A DNA stretch of 64,000 nt from Streptomyces katrae (GCF_002028425.1 NZ_CP020042.1:2914001-2978000); one strand, 5' to 3'. Numbered from the stretch's first letter, positions 27,014 through 35,662 are shown. Made by a program: numbers and translations. Notes: generated by a model not told the origin, from the letters alone.

Positions 27014-28727
27014 GCGAACAGCCGGCGCCAGGTTTCCGGGCCCGGGTAGCCGTCGGCCATGGCGCCGCGCCAGCCCTGCGCGCGCTGGAAGGCCTCGACG
27101 TTGCGGCGGTCTGCCTCGGTCCAGGTCTGGCCCGGGCCGGCCGTGTAGTACTTGCCGAAGCCCTTCCTCACCAACTGCCGCCCCATCGCGACGATCGCCA
27201 GGTGGGACTGGCCCGGGCGGAAGGCCCTAGGGCCGGGGTAGGCCGGGACCCCGGCCGGGCCCGGGCGGGGGGCCGGCGGGGGCGGCGGGGGCGTCGTACG
27301 GCCCGTCGGCACGATGTCCGCGCCCTGGTGCTGGACCAGCAGCCGCCAGGTGTCCGGACCCGGGATGCCGTCCGCGTCGGCGCCCGTCCAGCCCTGCGCC
27401 AGCTGGAACGCCTCCGTGGCCTGCCGGTCGGCCTCGCTCCACTTGGTGCTCGGCCCGTTGGGGTAGAACCGCAGGGCGCCGCGGTCGATCAGCATCCGCC
27501 CCAGCTCGGCGACGTACTTGTTGTCGGCGCCGGGGCCGAACTTGGACGCTCCGGGGAAGGTGACCGTGGGCTGCTGCGCGGGCGGCACCGAGTCGCCCGG
27601 GAGGATCCCGCCGGTCACCCCGTTGAACCGGTACGGGACGTACTTGGCCGCGTTGTTCCAGTACCCGTACGGCGTGGCCAGCCGCCGTGTGACCGGCGGG
27701 GTCTGCTCGTAGGCGATGTAGTGCGTGTGCGTCTCGTCGACCCAGCCGCCGAAGAGGACCACGTGCGAGCCCTTGTTGGGGTCCGCGGGGTTGTGGAAGA
27801 GGAGCATGTCGCCGGGCAGGAGCTCTTCCTTCGTGATCTTCGTGGCGAAGGTGTCGAGGCTGCCGGTCCACTCGTTCGTACCGAGGTTCCAGGCCATGGA
27901 GACGTATCCCGAGCAGTCCTGCCGGTATCCGTCCGTCCAGTACTCGGACATGCTGTACGGGACCTGCGCCTCCAGCCACAGCTTCGCCCGGTTGATGATC
28001 GTGGCCCGGTCGATGCGCCGCGCGAGGGACGGCGCGCCCGGCCGTGCCGGCCCGGAGGCCGGGGGGCGCGGGCGGCCGTGCAGCGGGGCCCGGCCGCCCT
28101 GCGGGCTGCCCGGCGTGTCCCGGGCCGACGGACCGGGACCGGCCTCATGGGCAGGGGCGGCCTCGTGGGCGGGACCGGCCTCATGGGCGGAGGCGGCCGC
28201 GCGGGTGGCGGGGTCGGCCGCGCGTGTGGTGGGGGCCTGCTGCGGGGTGTCGGCCGAGTGCAGGGTGGGGGCCTGGTGGGGGGTGCCGGCCGAGTCCCGG
28301 GTACCGCCCGCGTGCGGGGCAGCGGCCTCGTGCGGCGCAGCAGCCGCTTGCGGGTCAGCGGCCTCGTGCCGGGTGTCGGCCGGGTTCGCCCGCCCGCCCG
28401 CGTGCGCGGGGCGGGCCGAGGGCGCCGGGGTCGCCGCGCGCGCCAGGGGCGGTAGCGGGTCCGTGGGGCGGGGGGCGGCGGGGTGGCGTGGTGGGCGGCC
28501 GCCTGGCCGCCGCCGCCCAGGACCACCCCGGCCGCCGTGGCCAGCACCAGCGCACGGCGGGCTCCGCGTACGGCCGGCAGCCCGGCGTCGCGCAGCGCTA
28601 TGGCCCGCCCGCGGGCGAGGGCCCTGCGGCGCTGGGCGCAGCCGGGGCAGGCGCAGTCGCCGGCGGGCTCGTACTCCTCGAAGACAGGCATCGGCATCTG
28701 CACATGCACCGGAGGCTGCGTCGTCAT
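27010..28727 (-). CDS. NlpC/P60-like cell-wall hydrolase with two peptidoglycan-binding repeats; apparent frameshift
   Basis: The start at 28727 encodes a cytoplasmic N-terminus (PVFEEYEPAGDCACPGCAQR) and a membrane/signal segment (RRALVLATAAGVVLGGG). All downstream domains lie in the neighbouring frame (to the stop at 27010): a Pro/His/Ala-rich linker, an NlpC/P60-type domain with Cys in RQDCSGYVSMAW and His in GSHVVLFGGW, then two similar ~70-residue repeats ending PGPDTWRLL and PGPETWRRLF. The frames join near 28464-28483, a G-rich run. One missing base would explain it, either a real mutation or a sequencing error. The product would act on peptidoglycan outside the cell. It is coupled to the SPFH gene by an ATGA overlap. 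Confidence 0.7.
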
Positions 28728-28966
28728 GCGGTTCCGTCCACTCCCCTGATCGGTCCTGATCAGTCCTGAGGGGTCCCCTGATCAGGGCCGATCGCTCCTG
28801 TTCGTCGTCGGTCCGGGCCGCAGCCGTACCCGACGGAGCGTCAGATGCGGTTCGGCCCAGACATATCGTGCACGAAAAACCCCTCAAACATGGGTTAATC
28901 GGACAACGCGGGCGCGGCTGGTCACGAGCACCCCCGCCAGTGGGGTAGAGTTTTCCCTGTCAGCAA

Positions 28967-29040
28967 GCGCCGCTAGCTCAGTTGGTTAGAGCAGCTGACT
29001 CTTAATCAGCGGGTCCGGGGTTCGAGTCCCTGGCGGCGCA
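28967..29040 (+). tRNA. tRNA-Lys (anticodon CTT), third copy and integration site
   Basis: All 74 bases match the copies at 10767 and 18870. Its 3' part from the anticodon stem onward (28997-29040) lies inside the 47-bp attL core, so that half was supplied by the integrated element and the gene stayed intact. A TAGAGT -10-like hexamer is at 28946-28951. Confidence 0.98.
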
Positions 29041-30734
29041 CAGCGAGGCAATCGCCTGACGAGGCCGTTCTCCCTTCGGGGAGAACGGCCTTTCGCGTTC
29101 CTGAGGCGTGGTGCTAGCGAGGGGCTAACCGCGCCGCCGCCCGCTCGCACGGGCTGGGGCTGCGGCACCAGCGCCACTGAAGCCTCAGCGTTCTCGCGGG
29201 CAACCTCCGGCAGGACCGAGGTGTAGGTGTCCGCCGTGATCTGGATGGTCGAGTGCCTGAGCATGGCTGAGATCACCTTCATGTCTCCCCCGGCGGCCAG
29301 TGCCAGCGTCGCGGCCCCATGGCGCAGGTCGTGGAGCCGGATGGGCGGCAGGTAGCCCGGATGCGGATACGGCCGCAGCGGTTCGTCCGGGGTCAGGAGA
29401 TACCAGGTGTGGGGGTCCACGATGCCGTTGGCCGTGAGCCCGTGCTCACGCTGAAAGTCGAAGACCGCCCGGCGTAGGTCGTCATCGAAGATGCCGGATT
29501 CGGTGAAGCCGAGCGCCCGCTGGACGTCGGCCACCGCCTGGCCGATGTCCCCGACTCGCAGGGTGTTGGCTCGCTGCACCAGCCGCACGAAGTGGCGGCT
29601 GACGTAGTCGGGGTGAAGCGGCTTGCCGTCCTCGGTGGTGAAGACGTGGACCGTGTCACTCCAGGCCGGGCCCAGCGCCAGCCGTTCGGCTGCCTGCCGG
29701 GCACGATGGGCCCGCAGGATGTCGACCGTCACCGAGTCGAGCGCCACCACGCCGCCACTGTCGTCCTTGGGCCGGGTGACGGCTGTGGCCCAGCCAACCT
29801 GGATGATCTGCCACTCGACGGCCAGCGCTCCGGCCTCCAGATCGACGTCAGTCCACGGCAGCCCGATGCCCTCACCCCGGCGCAGCCCTCGGAAGACGAG
29901 CAGGTGGTAATAGGCGTAGAGCCGGTCAGCGGCTACGAGGTCGAGAAACGCCCCGATCTGCTCCGGCCGCCACACCGCCACCTTGGGCCGGCGACCGGTG
30001 GCCAGCCACTCGATGACCCGCTGCTCGGTCCACAGCACTGGCTTGGGCCGCGGCGCCGCGTCGATCTCCACGAACAGGGCGGGGTTGTCCACGATGCGGT
30101 GCTGCCGCTTGGCCGCGTTGAGCGCTGCGCGCAAGGTGGCGTGGATGCGCGCCAGGGTCGCCGGACCGACTGGCCGCGGGGTCTCGGCGGTGGTGGCCAC
30201 GATGGCGTCGTAGGCACTGCGGATGTGGCTGGCCCGCAGCTTCTCCAGGTCAATGTCGCCCAGGTACGGCTTGAGCCGCTGCTCGATGTGCCCGGCGTAC
30301 GAGCGGCGGGTATTGGCGGCCAGCTTGCGCTTGGCTCTCAGCCACTCGTCCAGCCACTCCCCGACGCTCTGCCGCAGGGAGAGCGACAACCCCGCGCCGA
30401 ACCGCCGCTTCGTCTCGGCGAAGTCCGGCAACCGCTGGAAGCTGCGGTAGTGCTCGCGGATGGTCGCCAGGATGTCGAGCCGTCCGGCGTCGTCGTCGGT
30501 CTCGGGGATGGCGAGCAGCCGGATGGCCTGGTGGAGTTCGTCGGTGGCCTCGCGCTGGGTGGCGAAGCCCCCTCGGGTGAGCTGCTGGCGGCCGTGCTCC
30601 TGCCGGCCTGCGTCCGTCAGCGGCAGATCCACGACGTACGACCAGGTGCCGTGCTTCTTGGTGCAGGCAAGCTTCCGACCGACCGCGTTGAAGCGGGCCC
30701 GGCACTTGCAGCGCTTATAGGTGGTGCCCTTCAT
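28986..30734 (-). CDS. Tyrosine site-specific integrase with an inserted peptidoglycan-binding-like domain
   Basis: 582 residues. Cys/Arg-rich N-terminus, SAM-like core-binding domain (~115-215), then the catalytic domain with Arg285 (RGLRRGE), His468-x2-Arg471 (LHDLRHGAA), His494 (LRHSTIQ) and Tyr504 (ADTYTSVL). Between VSRHFVRLVQRA and PPIRLHDLRHG, normally nearly adjacent, lies an insert (~391-460) that reads like PG_binding_1 (VADVQRALGF, AVFDFQREHGLTANGIVDPHTW). The gene abuts attL. Its frame runs through the attachment core into antisense tRNA and ends APPGTRTPDPLIKSQLL. In the excised circle it would instead end PMDDESDGDE. It overlaps the XRE gene start-side by 20 bp. Confidence 0.93.
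   Translation of the reverse strand: MKGTTYKRCKCRARFNAVGRKLACTKKHGTWSYVVDLPLTDAGRQEHGRQQLTRGGFATQREATDELHQAIRLLAIPETDDDAGRLDILATIREHYRSFQRLPDFAETKRRFGAGLSLSLRQSVGEWLDEWLRAKRKLAANTRRSYAGHIEQRLKPYLGDIDLEKLRASHIRSAYDAIVATTAETPRPVGPATLARIHATLRAALNAAKRQHRIVDNPALFVEIDAAPRPKPVLWTEQRVIEWLATGRRPKVAVWRPEQIGAFLDLVAADRLYAYYHLLVFRGLRRGEGIGLPWTDVDLEAGALAVEWQIIQVGWATAVTRPKDDSGGVVALDSVTVDILRAHRARQAAERLALGPAWSDTVHVFTTEDGKPLHPDYVSRHFVRLVQRANTLRVGDIGQAVADVQRALGFTESGIFDDDLRRAVFDFQREHGLTANGIVDPHTWYLLTPDEPLRPYPHPGYLPPIRLHDLRHGAATLALAAGGDMKVISAMLRHSTIQITADTYTSVLPEVARENAEASVALVPQPQPVRAGGGAVSPSLAPRLRNAKGRSPRRENGLVRRLPRCAPPGTRTPDPLIKSQLL
28997..29043 (+). other. attL core (47-bp direct repeat)
   Basis: Forty-seven bases from GACTCTTAATC in the anticodon stem to CAG just past the tRNA are identical to 58585-58631. 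The bases on both outer sides differ, so this is the full repeat. It restores the tRNA 3' end, as usual for tRNA-targeting integrases. Confidence 0.95.
29063..29090 (+). terminator. Terminator between tRNA-Lys and the integrase coding end
   Basis: A perfect 12-bp stem GGCCGTTCTCCC / GGGAGAACGGCC with a TTCG tetraloop followed by TTTCG, 22 bp after the tRNA. It lies inside the integrase coding frame, on the strand that serves the tRNA. It belongs to the element side of attL, so the element supplies a terminator for the tRNA. Confidence 0.85.
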
Positions 30735-31446
30735 GGCTTGCCTTCTTCTCGGACTCTTCGGAGTCCGGGCTCGCCCCCGCCTTCAGATCGTCTTCCAGTT
30801 CAGTCAGCAACTCGCGGGTGATGTGGCCACGCATAGCCTGGAGTTGACGTGGCGTCGCCTCGGCGGCCCGACCCGCCAACCGTCGGTCCCGTTCCTCCGA
30901 CCAGGTCCGTTCCCAGCGCGATAGCGCCACCAGGTTGACCCACTCCGGCGTCGTGCCGACCTTGCGCGCTACGTGCCGCTCGGCGTCGCTGACGGCCGCG
31001 ACCGCTCGCTCGATCAGGACCGGGTCATCCAGGCCCGACCGCCGGGCCTCATCCAGCAGCTCAGATACCAGGTTCGGCTCGACGCTCGGCGTGGCCGCAG
31101 TCTTCGGACTGAGCCTGCGCAGGGTGGTCCGGTCGCCCGACAGCAGTGCCCGCAGGGCCGCCGCCGTCAGGTGGGCCCCCGGAGCCAGCTCAACCAGCTG
31201 ATCGTCCGGGCTGGTGATGAAGTCAGCCGGGGAAGCGTCCAGGGCCAGCGCTAGCAGCAACAGCTCCTCGATGGAGAAGCGCCGTGCCCCGACCTCAGCC
31301 TGCGCCACGGTGCCCCGAATCCACGAGGTGAGCCCCTGCTGCCGGATGCGGGCCGCGGCTTCCTCCTGGCGCAGGCCACGCTGCTGCCGGACCTGCTTGA
31401 GGCCGGCGGCCAGCACGTCTCGCAGGGGCAATGCCGTGGGCTCCAT
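30715..31446 (-). CDS. XRE-family regulator next to the integrase
   Basis: 243 residues. The N-terminal Cro/C1-type HTH is clear (LAAGLKQVRQQRGLRQEEAAARIR, then RGTVAQAEVGARRFSIEELLLLALALDASPADF). The C-terminal ~130 residues are helical and charged without a known domain. It overlaps the integrase by 20 bp, so the two are co-transcribed. In pSAM2-like elements a regulator in this place controls excision and replication genes. A perfect 7-2-7 inverted repeat at 31545 before the divergent Xis-like gene is its most likely operator. Confidence 0.85.
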   Translation of the reverse strand: MEPTALPLRDVLAAGLKQVRQQRGLRQEEAAARIRQQGLTSWIRGTVAQAEVGARRFSIEELLLLALALDASPADFITSPDDQLVELAPGAHLTAAALRALLSGDRTTLRRLSPKTAATPSVEPNLVSELLDEARRSGLDDPVLIERAVAAVSDAERHVARKVGTTPEWVNLVALSRWERTWSEERDRRLAGRAAEATPRQLQAMRGHITRELLTELEDDLKAGASPDSEESEKKASHEGHHL

Positions 31447-31544
31447 GGATCACCTCGGTAGATCGCAGCTGGAGCCATCCACAGTACGCCTTCATCTGCT
31501 CGCAGGCCAGAGCGTTTCATTCGGTACAAGTTGGGGCATCATGC

Positions 31545-31560
31545 GCTCTGAAGTCAGAGC
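31545..31560. promoter_or_regulatory. Perfect inverted repeat before the Xis-like gene, candidate XRE operator
   Basis: GCTCTGA-AG-TCAGAGC (arms 31545-31551 and 31554-31560) lies 27 bp before the Xis-like start and ~100 bp from the divergent XRE start. A half-site CCAGAGC is at 31507. Placement suits repression of the excision gene and the XRE/integrase operon. Confidence 0.55.
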
Positions 31561-31586
31561 ATCAACCAGCGATGAGGTGAGCCCCT

Positions 31587-31787
31587 ATGGGCGGCATGAC
31601 CCGAGAAGAGCTGCTGCGGCTACCGGCCATCACAGACCTGGTCACGGCCGGCAAGGCATTGGGGATCGGGCGAACGCGGGCGTTCGAGCTGGCTCGTCGC
31701 AGCGAGTTTCCGGTGCCCGTCCTGCGGATCGGCTCGACGTGGCGAGTGCCGACCGCGCCGCTGCTAGCGCTACTAGGGATCGGGTAG
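31587..31787 (+). CDS. Excisionase-like small HTH protein
   Basis: 66 residues from ATG 31587 with GAGGTGAG upstream (ATG 31596 is an alternative). The protein is a single winged-helix unit of the MerR/Xis type: LPAITDLVTAGKALGIGRTRAFELARRSEFPVPVLRIGSTWRVPTAPLLALLG. The pattern of HTH followed by a V-L-R-I-G-x-x-W-R-V hairpin is standard for actinobacterial Xis proteins encoded beside tyrosine integrases. It would bend DNA at attL/attR and favour excision. It is divergent from the XRE-integrase operon. Confidence 0.85.
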   Translation: MGGMTREELLRLPAITDLVTAGKALGIGRTRAFELARRSEFPVPVLRIGSTWRVPTAPLLALLGIG

Positions 31788-31829
31788 GCAGCAAGCAGGA
31801 AAAAGGCCCCAAGTATTTCACTTAGAGCC

Positions 31830-31851
31830 CTTGCGCAGCTGATTGCGCAAG
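31830..31851. terminator. Hairpin between convergent genes
   Basis: An 8-bp stem CTTGCGCA / TGCGCAAG with a 6-base loop, followed by TTATTCAAT on the plus strand. It lies 43 bp past the Xis-like stop and 5 bp past the stop of the convergent winged-helix gene, so it may terminate both. Confidence 0.55.
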
Positions 31852-31855
31852 TTAT

Positions 31856-32197
31856 TCAATTGGAAGGATTCTGGAGCCTTCTCAGAAGATCTTTACCGTC
31901 GGGCGTGAGGCTCACGAGGCGGTCCTCCGCGCTATAATCAACAAGAGAATCCTCTCGCATGTTGGCGATGACATCTCTTATGCTCACCCCAACACCCTCG
32001 TGCCCGCGAGCTATGAGAACACCGATCACGCGGTTCTCTAGCTCGCCGATGTGAATCTTTTGATCCGGAGCTGCCTTAAATATCTCCAGGACAATGGGCA
32101 CCCGAATTGCCACGGCGATAATCAGCGGAGGGGCATTTTGGCCGTCCGCGCCTGGAAAGTTATCGAACTCCCCCTTGCGTACATCCTCAACGCTCAT
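31856..32197 (-). CDS. Small predicted winged-helix protein paired with the HD protein
   Basis: 113 residues. The second half reads as a winged helix: helix (ELENRVIGVLIARGH), turn, helix (VSIRDVIANMREDSLVD) and a hairpin (RLVSLTPDGKDLLRRL). The first half is hydrophobic-helical (PPLIIAVAIRVPIVLEIFKAA). Base composition is clearly lower in GC than the flanks, as for the next gene. It lies 20 bp downstream of the HD gene on the same strand, so it is probably its partner or regulator. No family name is certain. Confidence 0.7.
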   Translation of the reverse strand: MSVEDVRKGEFDNFPGADGQNAPPLIIAVAIRVPIVLEIFKAAPDQKIHIGELENRVIGVLIARGHEGVGVSIRDVIANMREDSLVDYSAEDRLVSLTPDGKDLLRRLQNPSN

Positions 32198-32217
32198 GCA
32201 CGATCCCTCGCGTTCTA

Positions 32218-34137
32218 CTAGTGATCGTCAGCCTTCCACTGAATCTCCTTGAGGAGCGCCCCACGATAGTACCCAGCTATGGCCAGCGGGAAGTACTCAA
32301 CAAAACTTTTTTGCAACTCTTTGATCACCTCTCGACGTTGATCAAATCCGTCAAGATCATTTTCCGCCAGAGTGACAAAGAATGCAAATAGCTTGATCCT
32401 CCCTTCGCTAGCCGTGTTGAGCGCCCTGGCGAGGGGGCTTGCCGCAGTGAGGGATACCGTCTCATCTCCATCGAAGAAAACTGCTCCAGATTCCTCCTGC
32501 TTAAGGGCACGAAAATCGACGAACTTTAGTTCCCAGAAGCCGGGAATGGAGTCGTCGAGAATGCTCGAAGCCTGGAGTCCCAGTGCATTTCCGACGGCGC
32601 ACTCGTTATTTTGTATGGCATATTCTGATACAAAATTAAGCAGACCTGTCCAATCGCCCTGATTGATGTGACCCTCTGCCCGCCGCCGCAGAATCTCATG
32701 GAACTCTCGGGCCGCAGGACTGGCGCCTTCGAGTTCGCGCTGTAGCTCCTCGAAGACGCGCTTGGTCAGCAGCTGGAGATTGATGGGGAACTCGTCGCTT
32801 GTAAGGCATTTCGAGATGGTCGCATATTCTGCCCAATTCTTCCAGACGGGTATGAATGCCTTCCTTCTGAAGATCACGGCGTCGTAATAAGCGATTAGCT
32901 TCTTAGCTAGCTGTGCCTCATCCCCTTGGATTTTCCCGTGCGAAGCCAAGAAGTGCGCTCGCAGGGTGCCACGCTTGAGCCATTCAAGAACTGCTGCATC
33001 ATCCAGGCTCGCCTGCCTCCTTATTCCCCACGCCGGAGAGGCTGCTGTAGTCCCGGTGAAGTAATCCGCCAGGTCGGGAATGCTGTTACCTGCTGAACCG
33101 TCGAAAATAGAGCCGAAGTCCGGCTCGGAGGGTGTCAGGTAGTTTAGATCCGACCGGACCTCCTCAAAGAGGTCGCCCACTCTTATGGACGATCTCTCCT
33201 CGCCTCCCGCTTCTTGAGTGATCTTCGTCTGGGACGAAGTCAGATCTATAAGGATTTGGAGCCCTCGCAGGAGGAAAAGATTCGAAGCCACAACCCAAGG
33301 GTGGAATAGCATCCAACGATACGATTGCAGGCGCTGGAAGAGGAGTGTTTCGGCTGCGGACAAGGCGTGCGGGCGCAATCCCATCCGCCACTCAGTGAAC
33401 CGGCACTTGAGCTCGAAGTTGTCAACGAGCCGTAGGCAGTCAATTGCGCCAAATTCCGTCCCCGCGCGCTGTGCGTCGCGCAGCAGGTAGTCGAGTCGAT
33501 CCACGTCGAGTTCCCCGGCTACGAGGCCGTGCAAGCAGCCGGCCCAGCTGGGCTGCAATTCGGAAGTTTCGTAGATCCGAAGAACGGCTTCTTTTAGTGC
33601 ACCAGATAGAGCTCGATGGACAATCTGCCGTGTAATCACCCAGCCGGCGATCTCATGCTCCTGGGGTTCCCTAAGTAGAAGTTGCTGGGTTTGCTCGCTA
33701 TCATCACCATTTATTGCCTGTTCGACAATCGACGATATTAGCGGTTCAAGCGCGTGCGAAAACGGCGGATGGCCAATATCATGCAGCAATCCGACGCAGC
33801 CTACGGCATCGCTTATGAAAGCTCTAAACTCGCCTTGATCATCTGGAGCTTCGGGCACCTCCAGAGCTACGGCTTGGGAGAACTTTTCGCGAGTGTCTGG
33901 AGTTGCATTTCGCCAGGCACTGTCCCAGGCAAGGCGCGCCAGATGCATAGCCCCGAGAGAGTGTTCAAATCGGCTGCCACTCATCGTCGGATAGACAGCG
34001 GTAGCAAGCGAGTTTTGCGCAATACGGCGAAGCCTCTGAACGAGCGGATCGTCGACGACTCGAAGAAGAGATGTCGGTATTCGTACGTAGCCGTGCACGG
34101 GGTCTCGTATAAGCCGTTCACGCATTATGGCGTTCAT
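32218..34137 (-). CDS. HD-domain phosphohydrolase (dNTPase/SAMHD1-like)
   Basis: 639 residues from ATG 34137 with GGAGG 6 bp upstream. The N-terminal ~250 residues match the COG1078/SAMHD1 type: RDPVHGYVRIP, VQRLRRIAQNSLATAVYPTMSGSRFEHSLGAMHLA (first His), LLHDIGHPPFSHALE (HD pair) and GELDVDRLDYLLRDAQRAG (distal Asp). All metal ligands look intact. The remaining ~390 residues are helical and unlike housekeeping dGTPases. The gene is much less GC-rich than its surroundings, indicating transfer. Related dNTP-depleting enzymes act in antiphage defence, which fits element cargo, but that role is inferred. Confidence 0.88.
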   Translation of the reverse strand: MNAIMRERLIRDPVHGYVRIPTSLLRVVDDPLVQRLRRIAQNSLATAVYPTMSGSRFEHSLGAMHLARLAWDSAWRNATPDTREKFSQAVALEVPEAPDDQGEFRAFISDAVGCVGLLHDIGHPPFSHALEPLISSIVEQAINGDDSEQTQQLLLREPQEHEIAGWVITRQIVHRALSGALKEAVLRIYETSELQPSWAGCLHGLVAGELDVDRLDYLLRDAQRAGTEFGAIDCLRLVDNFELKCRFTEWRMGLRPHALSAAETLLFQRLQSYRWMLFHPWVVASNLFLLRGLQILIDLTSSQTKITQEAGGEERSSIRVGDLFEEVRSDLNYLTPSEPDFGSIFDGSAGNSIPDLADYFTGTTAASPAWGIRRQASLDDAAVLEWLKRGTLRAHFLASHGKIQGDEAQLAKKLIAYYDAVIFRRKAFIPVWKNWAEYATISKCLTSDEFPINLQLLTKRVFEELQRELEGASPAAREFHEILRRRAEGHINQGDWTGLLNFVSEYAIQNNECAVGNALGLQASSILDDSIPGFWELKFVDFRALKQEESGAVFFDGDETVSLTAASPLARALNTASEGRIKLFAFFVTLAENDLDGFDQRREVIKELQKSFVEYFPLAIAGYYRGALLKEIQWKADDH

Positions 34138-34325
34138 GACGCCTCCACGTACCGCCGCGTGATGACAGACTGAGTGCGAGCTGTTGCTTACCGGCCGTCT
34201 GGGGCAATCCTGGGCTCTTCAATGCTCTGCTTCCCAGGTGCCCCTCGCAACTTCGATCGATGTGCTCCAGGCTGGCAACGGCAGCATCTCGCTCGTCGGT
34301 GTTGGCACCGACCCCATCAGCTGCC

Positions 34326-34601
34326 CTACTTGTGCAGAACGTCATCGAGGTGTGCCTGCACCGGATCGAACAGCCCGTACGGCACGTACTCGGCGATCTC
34401 GGCGTGGGTGATCCAGGCGAGCTCCGCCACCTCGTGGGGAGCAGCAACGGTGGCCGTGCCAGACACGACCTCACACGCTAGGTAGGCCATTGATCGGCCG
34501 GTCAGCGGATGTCGAACGCCACCGCGATGCCGCCTGACACCCATTCCTCCCTGACTCGTCCGACAACTGCTGCCGATGAGTGAACGTGCAGGCGCGTCCA
34601 C
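34326..34601 (-). pseudogene. C-terminal remnant of a NUDIX hydrolase (Pif-like)
   Basis: Only the part after the Nudix box remains: HPLTGRSMAYLACEVVSG, then VAELAWITHAEIAEYVPYGLF and VQAHLDDVL, which is the usual end of Streptomyces NUDIX proteins. No upstream Nudix box (Gx5Ex7REUxEExGU) is found in any frame. NUDIX proteins such as Pif of pSAM2 give transfer immunity in actinomycete elements, so this may be a decayed Pif. A small partial protein is possible, but catalysis is not. Confidence 0.65.
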
Positions 34602-34674
34602 CCGGCGTATCGAGCCCGTTCGGATGCGCCCGAAAGACTAGTTCGCGACCTGGTCAACGGCGACGGGAGCAGCA

Positions 34675-35655
34675 GTGAACTTGATCATCGGGACCTGGAA
34701 CGTAGAGAACTTCTGCCGACCGCTGCCACCTGGCAGCACGCCCAACCCCAACAGGTGCGCCGCCAAGGACCAAGCGACCTACGACGCCAAGGTCGAGGCC
34801 TTGGCCGGCGTCATCACCGAGCTCGGGCCGGACCTGCTCGGCGTGCAGGAGGTTGGCAGCCAGGAGGCTCTGGACGACCTGGTGGCCAAGCTGCCGGGCA
34901 CGTGGCACACCGCCCTGTCGAACCACCCGGACCCCCGCGGCATCCGCGTGGGCGTCATCAGCCGCTTCCCTCTGCTCGACGTCCAGCAGCGCAAGGACTT
35001 CCCGGACCACCTCCGCCCCATCCAGGTCGAAGACCAGGGCGACGACGCCCTCACCAGCGAGATGGGGCGCGGCGGTCTGGCCGTCCGGGTCGAGCCGTCT
35101 CCCGGCCAGAGCCTCCGCGTGGCCGTCTGCCACCTCAAGTCGAAGCTGCTGACGTTCCCGAACAAGCAGCACAGCACCCACGACGAGCATCTGCGTGCCC
35201 GCTATGGGGCTTACGCGCTCTTCCGCCGCACGGCCGAGGCCGTCACCATGCGTGGCCTGGCCGACGACCTGCTCCAGGGCGACGGCAAGAACCGCAACGT
35301 CATCGTGCTGGGCGACTTCAACGACGAGTGGCAGGCCGCCACCACCCAGATCCTGTACGGCCCGCCAGGCTCGCAGATCGGCACCGGCGGCTTCACTCAC
35401 CCCGACAACCCGGGCGACGCCAACCGCCTGTGGAACCTGGCCCCGCACATCCTGGAGCGGGGCGGCTTCTCCCGCATCTTCGAGGGCCAGCACGAGCTGA
35501 TCGACCACATCATGATCAGCCACGCGCTGCTGGCCAAGTTCCAGGAGGTCTCCACCGGCAACGAGAAGCTGCCGAACGTCGTGGAGGCCCAGCCGGCCGC
35601 GGCCCACGACAAGCCGTCCGACCACTCACCCGTGGTGGCGAAGTTCAACCTGTAG
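34675..35655 (+). CDS. Endonuclease/exonuclease/phosphatase (EEP) family protein
   Basis: 326 residues from GTG 34675, with GGGAG upstream. The fold markers appear in order: TWNVENF (Asn ligand), PDLLGVQEVGS (catalytic Glu), VGVISRFPL, VAVCHLKSK, VIVLGDFNDEW (GDFND) and PSDHSPVVAKF (terminal SDH). This matches exonuclease III/DNase I/phosphodiesterase-like enzymes. No signal peptide is seen, so it acts inside the cell. The substrate (DNA, RNA or a phosphoester) is open. A terminator follows at once. It is cargo of the element with normal high GC. Confidence 0.9.
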   Translation: MNLIIGTWNVENFCRPLPPGSTPNPNRCAAKDQATYDAKVEALAGVITELGPDLLGVQEVGSQEALDDLVAKLPGTWHTALSNHPDPRGIRVGVISRFPLLDVQQRKDFPDHLRPIQVEDQGDDALTSEMGRGGLAVRVEPSPGQSLRVAVCHLKSKLLTFPNKQHSTHDEHLRARYGAYALFRRTAEAVTMRGLADDLLQGDGKNRNVIVLGDFNDEWQAATTQILYGPPGSQIGTGGFTHPDNPGDANRLWNLAPHILERGGFSRIFEGQHELIDHIMISHALLAKFQEVSTGNEKLPNVVEAQPAAAHDKPSDHSPVVAKFNL

Positions 35656-35662
35656 GAACAGC

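Noticed and set aside
25151..27049. Plus-strand frame opposite the SPFH repeat region
   Set aside because: It mirrors the repeats of the minus-strand gene, is Gly/Arg-rich and has no recognisable domain.
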